Assembly (NCBI GenBank): GCA_963971405.1
Contig: OZ020484.1
Coordinates: 2,480,001 to 2,544,000, forward strand
Direction of reading: 5' to 3'
DNA length: 64,000 nt
Source of the DNA: Psococerastis gibbosa
Taxonomy: Eukaryota > Arthropoda > Insecta > Psocodea > Psocidae
Shown piece after piece: positions 1 through 8,095 of this stretch (position 1 is the first letter of the stretch; each line of letters opens with the position of its first letter). The translations under genes were made by a program, and so were the position numbers. Under the pieces are notes generated by a model, which did no database searches, was not told where the DNA came from, and saw nothing but the letters and a program-made list of their open reading frames with translations.

Positions 1-226
1 AGTATTTGTTCTGCGATTATTGATATCTGATATCGGGGACATTCTGGCTCATTGCTTGCTCTTCACATAACCTGACAAATTCACTTGGAAACGATACCAA
101 TAATATTCCGAAACCCAGTGTGGTGGTTGACAGAACCAAGTTCATTGGGCCGCTGCAAGTAGGCCTAGATCCATAAAAACCCCTTCAATAGCGGAATAGT
201 TCAATCACTTCACTTTTTTCCTGTGG

Positions 227-369
227 GCCGATTATGGCGATTGGTATTAACTTACTCCTGGGGTTAAAACTATAAACAAACTAATTTTGAATAACACTTT
301 CCAATGTAAAATTATCTTGTTTACAGTTTTAACCCCAGGAGTAAATTAATACCAATCGCCATAATCGGC
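227..369. repeat. Foldback MITE, arms about 52 bp
   Basis: The left arm (227-279) is repeated as its reverse complement at 318-369, leaving a loop of about 38 bp. The arm begins GCCGATTATGGCGATTGG and runs into CCTGGGGTTAAAACT. The core resembles the foldbacks at 4071-4245 and 31322-31494, so this belongs to a group of short non-autonomous elements. No coding capacity. Confidence 0.8.
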
Positions 370-439
370 ACAGTGATGTACTGACAATTTTTAAGTACAG
401 TAATGAGATCATTACGCCTCAAGCCTTTGCTTATTGAGC

Positions 440-514
440 GATAACAATAATTGTCTTACGGAAGGTGATTCAACTATTAGGTGAATCATCTTCCATAAGA
501 CAATTATTATTATC
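440..514. repeat. Short inverted repeat (hairpin)
   Basis: An arm of about 35 bp at 440-474 (GATAACAATAATTGTCTTAC at its start) is matched in reverse at 481-514 with a few mismatches and a 6-bp loop. Part of the inner arm is echoed once more at about 518-535. It looks like a small MITE; no gene context. Confidence 0.7.
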
Positions 515-2247
515 AACTAATAGTTGAATCATCTTCTATATATTAGATACTAGGATTCAGCAAAATTCAGCTAAAGATTCGAAGCAAGTCCAAAAACCAT
601 TACATGGGCAGAAAAAATAAGAGGTTGCCAAACTTATTTAAAACTTCAAAAAAAACTTTTTGTTTTGTTGTAGTTTAAATTTTAGAAATCCAGTCATGAC
701 GTCTTGTTCCGATGATTTGATTGGACAAGCACGGACGAAATGGCTAACTGATAAATGACCCAAAAAATTGCAAAGACAACAATGTAAATATTGCAATTGT
801 GCTGTGTACTATTCATCCGCTTGTGTTGCCTCTTTCATTATTATTTCACTATTAATTTAAAATAATCAATAATTAAGGTAAGCTTGTGGAAATTATATCA
901 CTTTTATGCTTGCTTTTAGCTTCTCCTTCATATATATGCCCTTCCTAAAGCCGCACCACTTTCCTATCCCGTGGGGCCAACCGAATGTCAAAACAGTCTG
1001 GCTCTATATACGCAGCCAGGGTAGCTAAACTGAGCCTTTACCCTAAAAAAAATTAGTTGTCACCTTGCCCTTTATGCTATCGTCGCTGAGTAATTTTGAC
1101 TAACCTACGATATTTGATTATAATAAGCCGCCGACATGATTTTCAAGTATTTTATCTGCTTATTAAATAGGATTCGTCCGATTGTCCTTAACTAGCCTGG
1201 CTGAAATAAGACTTATGTAGTATTACTGTATTAGTTATTTAGTTAGGGACAATCGGAAAAACCAGGCCATACGGTTTTTAAATTGCATAAAAAGATTGCA
1301 TGCAAAGTTAGTGCCCAAGATTAAATAGACACAATGGAATGTCTATTAAACCCGCTGAGCTACCTGGCCAACCTACAGATCCAAGTCTAGGTTTCATCAA
1401 CTCACAGTTGACTGAGGATAGCCCAACTGTAACCGGTACAATCCGGTTATGAGAAACTACAGTAGGCGAGGTGGCTCAAATGAATTTTCCACCATAAGAA
1501 TGGGGAAAATTCTTCAAATCAGTAGTTAAAGTATCAAATCACGACTGACAGAAAATAATTAATTAAATCGCGCGAAAAACAAAAGAGAGGATGCGAGACA
1601 GTGACCGTTACAAACCCGGAGGGGCCTTGTCGAATGACACCTTTCAACTATTTGCAGCAATAAATAATAGTCCAAATTGAATTTTTAAATAATAAACTTA
1701 CTTGCTAGTGTTTCTTTGCCCAGTCAACCCCACGCTGATTGATGTAGAAGTCATTTTTAATTAGTTTTCTTTGAAAATTTACTCAAAAAAAGTACAGCTT
1801 CACCGAATCACGGATAACAAACAACGCTTGCGCAACGGCGCCTGGTGAGTCAGCTGAGTTTCACGCTCTTGCGACAACATTCTTTGGGTAATTTTGATAT
1901 AAAATCAGTACTTTTAAGCATAAATTTTACAACATGTAAAATACTGACGATATTTTTTATATAGTTTTGTATTATGATATCCTTTTTTTACCATTATAAT
2001 TGTTAATAAATTTATTTAAGATGCCATTGGGAACATAATAAAAGTGCGTCAAATTTCCCTGTTGATGATAAACAAACATTTCTGCCCTCCTAACGCCAAT
2101 CTTGGCTTTTTATTTGTGTTTGTTGCAAATATTAAATAGAAATTATAGTATTTTCAAGTACAATTGTTTAACTTCTCTGGCCGACGAGACTTCTGACATG
2201 TAGCCAGTGTTTTAAGTGCCCAGTGGTAATTCTGAGAACAAACGGCC

Positions 2248-2383
2248 ATGTTAAACCAAGCGACTATTGATGCCCTTTATTCGGCAACGTATATTGAAAA
2301 TTACTTGGATTTTGTAGAGAATTTGCCTGACGAACTGCAGCGATATGTTAGCAGAGTGCGAGAGCTGGATCTAACCTTTCACA
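2248..2383 (+). CDS. ING1: ING exon 1 (N-terminal ING domain), GC donor
   Basis: The exon encodes [20 protein letters not shown] and onward to RELDLTFH plus one base of the next codon. Using the GT at 2388 leaves the frame incompatible with exon 2. Ending at 2383 gives donor GCAAGTAT (a good match to the GC-donor consensus GCAAGT), and joining to 3028 gives [15 protein letters not shown]. That has the same length as the human ING2 stretch RELDNKYQETLKEID. The GC donor is therefore preferred. Confidence 0.85.
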
Positions 2384-5300
2384 GCAAGTATATTTGACTT
2401 TTGTAGGGCATTACCTCATAAGGGAGAAGCGTTGTTGCAATGCTGCATCGCCCAGTCGTTTTCTAGGGCACAGCTGATACTTCAAGCGCAATGCTACCGT
2501 GTCAAGTGACATACGCATACTTGGCGTTTTTTTTCCTTTTAATTTATTTAATTTGATTTTAATTGTACAAAACTATAAGGTACTTTGTTAAGATTATGCC
2601 GATGGAGAAACAAGAACGTATAACCGCCATTCAGTTTTTTTTTTTGATATTTATTAACTCCACGTGGGTACGGGATAACGAAATATTTTTTGGAAGTGAG
2701 AAAAAGAAAACCCAAGCGCAAGGCGTATTTTGCCTAAAAATGTGGCTGCTGGTCATGTTGCTAACCGCAATGTCGCAAATAGTGCATTGGTAGTAGACAT
2801 GTCTATGGTTGTTCTATGTGAAACGAAGATGTTATTATTTATTTATTTATTAAGTATGAAGTCCTCTTGACAGCCGACGGGCTGTGCCTCGGTTGTATTT
2901 TAATAATAGCAAATACACATATCTTTATATTATTTGTTACTACATAAATTATTCATTTATAAACTTTATTATTATTATTTTTCAATATTATGTCTAATAA
3001 TCATGCGAAATCTAATTTATTTTGCAGGTTTTCTAAAAGAAGTAGAGCAGCAGCAGCGAGACGCGCAGTTGTTAGGAGTTGCATCGTCGTCCAAAAAGAA
3101 AAATTACTTGTCCAAAGTTCAGCAGGCCTTAATCTGTGCACAAGAACTAGGAGATGAAAAGCTGCAGATTTTACAGCAAGTTCAAGACATCATTGAAAAT
3201 AAAACCAGGCAGCTGGACTTAGATTACCGAAACTTAGGTAATTTAAATACAATCTGAGTGATATTTTTTAGAAAAGTGATTAGAAGAGTCACCGGAATAA
3301 TAAGATTACTCGAAGAGTCACAGTTATTTTTGAGTAACAGTAGAACGAACTGTTTCAGGACCGTCATATACATGTATATGAGAAAACCGGTCAGCACTAT
3401 AACTGGGAAACAAAGATTAAAGCTAAGCAGACTCCGTGAACACATCACCCCTTTTCTGAAATTCAATTCTGTAATGTAGAATCGAGGTATCTTGTTGAAC
3501 ATCCTCATTTGCTGGGGTTCTGAAATAGTTTTTACTAGTCTTACTACTCTTTCCTGGTCCAAGTCGATGTTTTCAGTATTTTGTGTATAACACACCCTAC
3601 CATACATAATCGATTTCCGATAATAATAATGATATTTCCAAGGATGTATTAATAAGCATTTATTATATTATTTCCGATTTATACGTTAGTATTAGGTTTT
3701 GAGGTCCCAGGAACTCAAAACAGTGGTTTCTACAATGCCTGTGTGTCTGTTCGTCGATTTGTGGGGAAACAGCTCGGTGGTTTATAATGATATTTGGCAT
3801 ATAGGTTCACAAAAGTCATGTCCCTGACGGGTTTCACCCTCAAAAAGATCCAAAAAAACCACTAAACAAAATTCTTAAACACGGCTCCAACGATTTTCTT
3901 TAAATTCACATAAGTCGTAGTTGTTATTAATGTTAACAAAACGGAACAGGTCCCTTGCCCGTTGATAGTTTGGTTCTGGGGATAAAAAATAAAATAAAAA
4001 CTCAATTTTCATGAAATATAACTAAAAAATAATTTTGCAGTGGAACCTTCCTGTCGATGCTTTCTTACTTCAGCAGCCTGATCGAGGCGATTATAATACC
4101 GGGGTCAAATAAATACCCTAGGATTATAACAGTAAACAAACAAATTTTAAATAGCACTTTCCATTATAAAATTATCTTGTTTACATTTTTAATAACAGGG
4201 GATTAAATAAATACCGGTATTATAATCGCCTCGGTCAGGCTGCTGGTATGTTTTTGGTTTTAAAAGTAAAAGCTTTCTCAAACAAATTATGCATATACTC
4301 AACGAGGCTGTGTACTTCGCAATTCCCTTCAAAATTAGAGATGGAAATAACCGAGCATTATAAAATGACTAACATAATTATTTTTAAAGAATTAGTTGGT
4401 TTATTGAAAGTTTTCATGACTTATTTTGCAGCTGATGTTGGTAAGGATGTGGAATTGAGTGAGTCTGCGAAAGACACGCCGCGCGAGGGCAATTCGGCAG
4501 GAAGTGGCGGCAATAACAATGGCGGCGGGTCCACGGGAGAAAGACAGTCGAAGCGTGTCCGGAGAACGCGTACGGATACTGCCACGACAGCGGATCTGCC
4601 ACTGCCCGCCGAGATCGTGTCCACTCCTGAGCCTAGCCACCAGGTTCGTTTTTTTGTCGTTGCAATATTTGGTTCAAAAGTCTTACCTACTGTAATGACT
4701 TCATGAGAAATTTATTTTAGTTCCTCAGTGTACAGCACAGTACAGCGAACTGTAAACATATAAAAATTAAGAATTAAAAATAATATTTTGTTTCGCTGCT
4801 GATGTAATGCTTCTGCGGTACTGGACATAGAATAAACCGAACGCTAACGAAGACGTACTCATAATTATAAATCAAGGAAGGTCTCTAAATACCATGTCCA
4901 TGAAAAAAACCAAGTGAATGAGGCACCTGATCCGACACGATTGACTCCTCAACACCATAATAGAAGAGACTATTGAGGGCACCAATGAAGCTGTACATAG
5001 AAGACCTCAAGATATGACATTAGTTACGGAACCTGCTTGAAACTCAAGAGAGAGGTTAGATAAATGGAGAAATCGATGGATTGACGTGCAACGAACCAAT
5101 AAGAACTAAAAAAGATGTTTCATTTCAGTACCCTTGGTTACATATATTTATTATTGTTATAACAATAATATAAAAAACTCAATTTTATTGTTACCCGTAA
5201 AATCACGTTTCCCTGAGATAATGAGCTGCTGTAATTTTTTTGCCTATTATTCTTATTCACAATAATGATCCGTGTGCCCTTAATTTAATCAACAGGTACA

Positions 5301-7511
5301 GCAAGCACCGCAGCAGGTCACGCCCGTCAGCACGAATACAGGTTCCACGCAAAAGAAGACCGGATCGGCGTCGATGGGGAAGAAAAAGAAACGAAAGAGT
5401 CGTCAGACTGGACAGCAGAACCAGCAGGCGGGACAGCAGGCTGCGCTGCGGGAGGAACGCGATGAGGAGATGCTAATAGACCCCGACGAGCCCGTCTACT
5501 GCCTCTGCCACCAAATATCGTACGGGGAGATGATCATGTGCGACAATGAACTCTGTCCTTACGAATGGTTCCATTTCTCCTGTGTGTCGCTGGGAGTTAA
5601 ACCTAAAGGTATGCTGTTGTAGGTAGGGTAGTGTAATGTTTCTCTGAGAGATAGCAGCCACCAGCTATAGTGTAGTGTTAGCATGGTGCCCCAGAAGGGG
5701 CAAATAGTTGCGGGTCTGCTTGGCATCTTTGTGAGGCGGTTCTTGAGTGTCTATGCTACGGGGACGAATGATACCCGGACTAACAGCGAAGCATAAATAG
5801 GTATTAGTTCAAGGTTGCTTTTTGCTTTCCAATTTATACGTAGTATAAGGAAAGCTTTGTGACGGTCCAAATTTTCGATTCCGAGATTTCAACGGAATTA
5901 CACGTTTTGAGGTCCCAGGGACCCAAAAAGTGGTTTTTACGAAATGTCTGTCTGTCGCTCTGTCTGTCTGTTCGTCGATTTCCGGGCAAACCACTCGGTC
6001 GATTATGATGAAATGTGTAGGTTTATAAAAATCATATCATAATCAAACAGAGCAAACCACCCCATTATTGCCTCAATACTGCACCTGGTGTACCATCTAA
6101 AACAAAGAATCGAGCTATATTTCGTATGGATCAAGGTAAGGTAAGGTAAGGTAAGATACAGTGACAAGGTGGATGCCTTGGCTAAAGTGGGTGCGGAGAA
6201 GGGCACACTGATTGAATATCTGGGACGGGAAAATTCTTCAAAACTTTCAACCCATCCCCTCCCCGAGTGCCATGGTTCAAACAAAGTGGAAAAGCACCTA
6301 GGCGAATGGCGGTATCTCTTTGCCGATTAAGGGCGGACCACGGTCTTAGCCCTAGTTATATTCACAAAATTTTGAGGAGAGGCAACAGCCCTGCTTGTAC
6401 TTATTGCGGTTTGATAGAGGGCAGTTTTGAACATCTTTTTATGACCTGTCCCAGTTTCAATGTACCTCGCTCGGTGCTTTTTAATAAATTAACTATGCAG
6501 ACCACAGTTCCTTTTACATACATTCAGCTCCTGAGTGACGTCTCTGTATTTAGCATCCTAGACGAATTTATTACTGATTGCAATTTCGACATATAAATGA
6601 ATATAACTTCGTTCATGGCTGAATGTTTTCAAAGAAAAAAAAAAAAAAAAAAAAAAAAAACCTCGGGACCATTTATTTTTTATTTTGTGCCAATTCAATT
6701 TGGGGGGGGGGGGGGGGTTTATTCAAAAAAAGCGGCTCCAACGATTTCTCTTAAATTCACATATATTGTAGTCGTTATTAATATTGATAAAATGCAGGGG
6801 GTCGCTTGCCCCTTGATAGTTTGCTTCTGGGGGTAAAAAAATAAAAATAACTAAATGACTAAAAAATTATTTTTCTGCGGAACCTTTCTATCGATGAACT
6901 CTACTTGCAGGTATGTTTTAGATGTTAAATTGAGTAACGAAACGGAACAGGTTACTTTCCCAAAAAACTATTTGGTTTTGTGAAAAAAAAATGTTTTTTT
7001 TTAAAAAATGATAGAAAATTCACGCTCAAATGCATTGCGTGCTCTGCCATTATTGCTGTGTGGTAATGTGTTGGTCTGACCTATCTAGAATTTACCTCCC
7101 CCCCCCCCAGTGACGTTAAATGGACGGCACCCCCATATTTCAATTCATAGCGTGTCTCCCCTATTCCTCACAAATACATTTCTAAGAGGGTGGTGGGAGA
7201 TCATTCTGTCATCAGCAAAGTACAGTTTTAAAGCCGGACCTTACACAACACAACTGGGGATCCGAGGCTGGCGGAGGAGAGATCGTGAAAAATGGAAGAG
7301 ATTGAGGCTCCATCTGAGTTGTAGTGCCATCGGGTGCTGGTACAAGACTCATGCATGATCTAACGTTTCCTCTGTTTTGGTTCCAGGTAAATGGTTCTGT
7401 CCGAAGTGCCGCGGGGATCGGTCGAGCGTAATGAAGCCGAAGGCGCAGTTCCTGAAGGAGCTGGAGAGAATAAAGCAGGAGAAGGAACAGAAGGAGGAGA
7501 AAGGTTCCTAA
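2248..7511 (+). CDS. ING1: Inhibitor of growth family protein (ING1/ING2-like), five exons
   Basis: Predicted coding segments are 2248-2383, 3028-3237, 4432-4643, 5296-5608 and 7387-7511. They total 996 bases, 331 residues plus TAA, with no frame conflict. Family knowledge: ING1/ING2 proteins sit in Sin3/HDAC complexes in the nucleus and bind trimethylated H3K4 through the PHD finger. Seen: an N-terminal ING domain (residues about 1-115, including [17 protein letters not shown] and [19 protein letters not shown]), a polar low-complexity linker, a basic stretch [10 protein letters not shown] (about 214-223), and a C4HC3 PHD finger at about 254-301 with C255, C257, C268, C273, H279, C282, C295 and C298. 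The tail after the finger is lysine- and glutamate-rich, as in ING1/2, though less purely basic. The start is the first ATG in frame and gives the family's usual MLNQA-like opening. Whether it is the ING1 or ING2 counterpart cannot be decided; invertebrates often have one gene for both. Confidence 0.93.
2384..3027 (+). other. ING intron 1, probable GC-AG intron
   Basis: The intron starts GCAAGTAT and ends TTTGCAG, in phase 1. It holds no recognised repeat. Short open frames in it (for example 2563-2793) have no family resemblance. Mutation of an ancestral GT donor to GC is known in a small percentage of animal introns. The inference rests on reading frame and on alignment length to the family. 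Confidence 0.75.
3028..3237 (+). CDS. ING1: ING exon 2 (ING domain helix region)
   Basis: Acceptor TTTGCAG|GT, donor AG|GTAATT, phase 1 at both ends. It encodes the second half of the ING domain: [15 protein letters not shown], then [14 protein letters not shown] and [20 protein letters not shown]. This matches the paired helices that dimerise in ING proteins and contact the complex scaffold. The reading frame runs on past the donor for a few codons, but family length supports the splice. Confidence 0.92.
3668..4070 (+). repeat. Repeat A copy (diverged), intron 2 of ING
   Basis: This is a diverged copy of the interspersed repeat best seen at 12531-13385. Shared blocks are the TTTTGAGGTCCCAGGAAC segment, the TCTGTTCGTCGATTT segment, CGGCTCCAACGATTT, and the segment reading CTTGCCCGTTGATAGTTTGG. 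The 5' end is truncated. A foldback at 4071-4245 interrupts the copy; the downstream sequence GTATGTTTTTGG resumes the repeat-A order. Confidence 0.75.
4071..4245. repeat. Foldback MITE nested in repeat A
   Basis: The ends are CAGCAGCCTGATCGAGGCG and its reverse complement (one mismatch). The arms continue through GGCGATTATAATACCGG, enclosing a centre with AATAGCACTTTCCATTATAA. The closest relative is at 31322-31494, inside the regucalcin gene. It lies in ING intron 2, so it is spliced out. Repeat A continues on both sides, so this inserted later. Confidence 0.85.
4432..4643 (+). CDS. ING1: ING exon 3 (variable acidic/basic linker)
   Basis: Acceptor TTTTGCAG, donor CAG|GTTCGT; phase 1 in, phase 0 out. 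It encodes [20 protein letters not shown], a Gly/Asn-rich run ([14 protein letters not shown]), then [12 protein letters not shown] and [16 protein letters not shown]. The linker is unstructured and poorly conserved in the family. The basic patch KRVRRTR could add to nuclear targeting. GC content is well above the surrounding intron, typical of exon against AT-rich flank. Confidence 0.9.
4870..5125 (+). pseudogene. RTE-like LINE ORF2 C-terminal fragment in ING intron 3
   Basis: With stops ignored, the plus strand reads [32 protein letters not shown] and KWRNRW. This pattern (a histidine-rich GH-x-LRH block, LLKTIIEG-like, then a basic RPR block) is the usual C-terminus of RTE-type reverse-transcriptase proteins. 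Frame breaks show it is dead. It is a fragment only; no reverse-transcriptase core is present. Confidence 0.6.
5296..5608 (+). CDS. ING1: ING exon 4 (NLS and most of the PHD finger)
   Basis: Acceptor AATCAACAG, donor AAAG|GTATGC; phase 0 in, phase 1 out. It encodes a Gln-rich start, the basic [10 protein letters not shown], an acidic [15 protein letters not shown] lead-in, then [20 protein letters not shown] and WFHFSCVSL. The aromatic-cage and methyl-lysine pocket residues of ING PHD fingers are present: Tyr before the first Cys, SYGEM, Asp after the third Cys, and the Trp before HFSC. H3K4me3 reading is therefore likely retained. Confidence 0.93.
6048..6660 (+). mobile_element. 5'-truncated LINE insert with poly(A) tail
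   Basis: The segment lies between the two halves of a repeat-A copy. It ends in a pure A run (about 25 bases, 6635-6660), as expected for the 3' end of a non-LTR element on the plus strand. A pentamer run GGTAAGGTAAGG lies near its left side. The bases flanking the insert (AAAATCATA) are only partly repeated, so a target duplication is not clean. Confidence 0.8.
6163..6596 (+). pseudogene. LINE ORF2 C-terminus: RNase H end and zinc knuckle
   Basis: The reading [15 protein letters not shown] fits the C-terminal ADxLAK motif of the RNase H domain carried by I/R1/Jockey-type elements. After one frame change near 6267, [29 protein letters not shown] and [11 protein letters not shown] give the terminal CxxC...H...C zinc-knuckle region of such elements. 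The stop is at 6594-6596, just before the poly(A) tail. Broken by the frameshift and 5' truncation. Confidence 0.75.
7387..7511 (+). CDS. ING1: ING exon 5 (end of PHD finger and C-terminal tail)
   Basis: Acceptor GGTTCCAG, entering in phase 1 to complete the Gly of [14 protein letters not shown], which closes the PHD finger with its last CPKC pair. The tail [20 protein letters not shown] and KEQKEEKGS ends at TAA 7509-7511. Lysines in this tail occupy the position of the ING1/ING2 polybasic region that binds phosphoinositides, but glutamates alternate with them, so that function is uncertain here. Confidence 0.93.
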
Positions 7512-7799
7512 GCAACGGCAGCCATCTTGGAACGGGACTCCATTAGTCCTTTGCATATCTGTTGGTATTTTGAACTATTTTAGTGAAATTGTTACAATCC
7601 CACCAGCAGGCTCAGTATGACGAAAAAAAATGCTAAGACAAATGACCAAATAGTTTGTTAGCAAAGGAGATCTGGGTATTTTTGACTGAAGTAACTGATT
7701 CCTAAAGCCACAGCCGCGAAGATATAAAAATACAAACGTTCGTGGTAACTTTGCATTTTTGCACCGGAAATATTATTCTATAAAGACCAGATAAAGTGC

Positions 7800-7805
7800 A
7801 ATAAA
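7800..7805 (+). promoter_or_regulatory. Candidate polyadenylation signal of ING
   Basis: AATAAA lies 289 bases past the ING stop, in gene-free sequence and before the SINE at 7880. No earlier perfect hexamer was seen in the 3' flank. Transcript evidence would be needed to fix the actual 3' end. Confidence 0.45.
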
Positions 7806-7879
7806 CCGAGTGTATGCAATATACAATAATAGTCACAAATTTTTGGGGTAAACAGTCTGCTTTTTATCTTACTTACAAG

Positions 7880-8095
7880 ACATGAAGAGTAGTGGTACAG
7901 AATCCGACTTTCACCCGAAAGGTTGTTGGTTGTAGTCCCACACTTGCTACATTTTCTGGTCATGCTTCGGAGGGCATGTAAAGCAGGTGGTCCCGAGCTT
8001 TCCTAGTTGTGTGTAAGAGAGGGCTTTATAGCCCTAACTCCACTAGGTTGGCTTAGTAATATAACAAAAAGTCATTATTTATTTATTTATTATTT
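7880..8095 (+). mobile_element. tRNA-derived SINE (SINE-1), near full length
   Basis: The head has a Pol III box A-like GAAGAGTAGTGGTACAG and a damaged box B (GGTTGTAGTCCC where other copies read GGTTCGAGTCCC). The body includes ATGCTTCGGAGGGCATGTAA and AGAGAGGGCTTTATAGCCCT, and the tail is a (TTAT)n run. Eight other pieces of this family occur in the window (28931, 29944, 30721, 36994, 38037, 40990, and two halves at 60090-60585). Confidence 0.88.

Larger units (their letters stand above)
1..2247. other. Upstream flank of the ING gene, repeat-rich, no gene seen
   Basis: No coding exon is recognisable here. The stretch holds two hairpin repeats (listed separately) and a degenerate tRNA-like segment near 1300-1366 (minus strand: a box A-like TAGCTCAGCGGG followed by a weak B-box-like stretch), probably an old SINE head. 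The last few hundred bases before the ATG at 2248 must contain the 5' UTR and promoter of the ING gene. I see no convincing TATA box or initiator. A TGAGTCAGC motif (AP-1/Maf-like) sits at 1846-1854, but one 9-mer is weak evidence. Confidence 0.5.
5813..7135 (+). repeat. Repeat A copy, split by a LINE, in ING intron 4
   Basis: The copy opens at about 5813 with TTGCTTTTTGCTTTCCAATTTATACG and follows repeat A to AAAAATCATATC near 6047. It resumes at 6661 with CCTCGGGACCATTT and continues to the CAGTGACGTTAAATGGAC block near 7135. The uninterrupted copy at 12531-13385 reads straight from ATCATACC to TCGGGACC, which proves the order. A 16-G run sits at 6702-6717 where other copies have four to six G. 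Confidence 0.85.

Noticed and set aside
2388-2389. Ordinary GT donor for ING exon 1
   Set aside because: Using it puts exon 2 out of frame and adds an unmatched residue relative to the family. The GC four bases earlier solves both.
3224-3607. 127-codon open frame on the minus strand inside ING intron 2
   Set aside because: It overlaps the end of ING exon 2, is rich in Leu/Phe/Ile from AT-biased sequence, and shows no domain or exon signals.
4248-4431. Upstream extension of ING exon 3
   Set aside because: The frame is open, but it includes a foldback edge and repeat A, and family length and the TTTTGCAG acceptor support the start at 4432.
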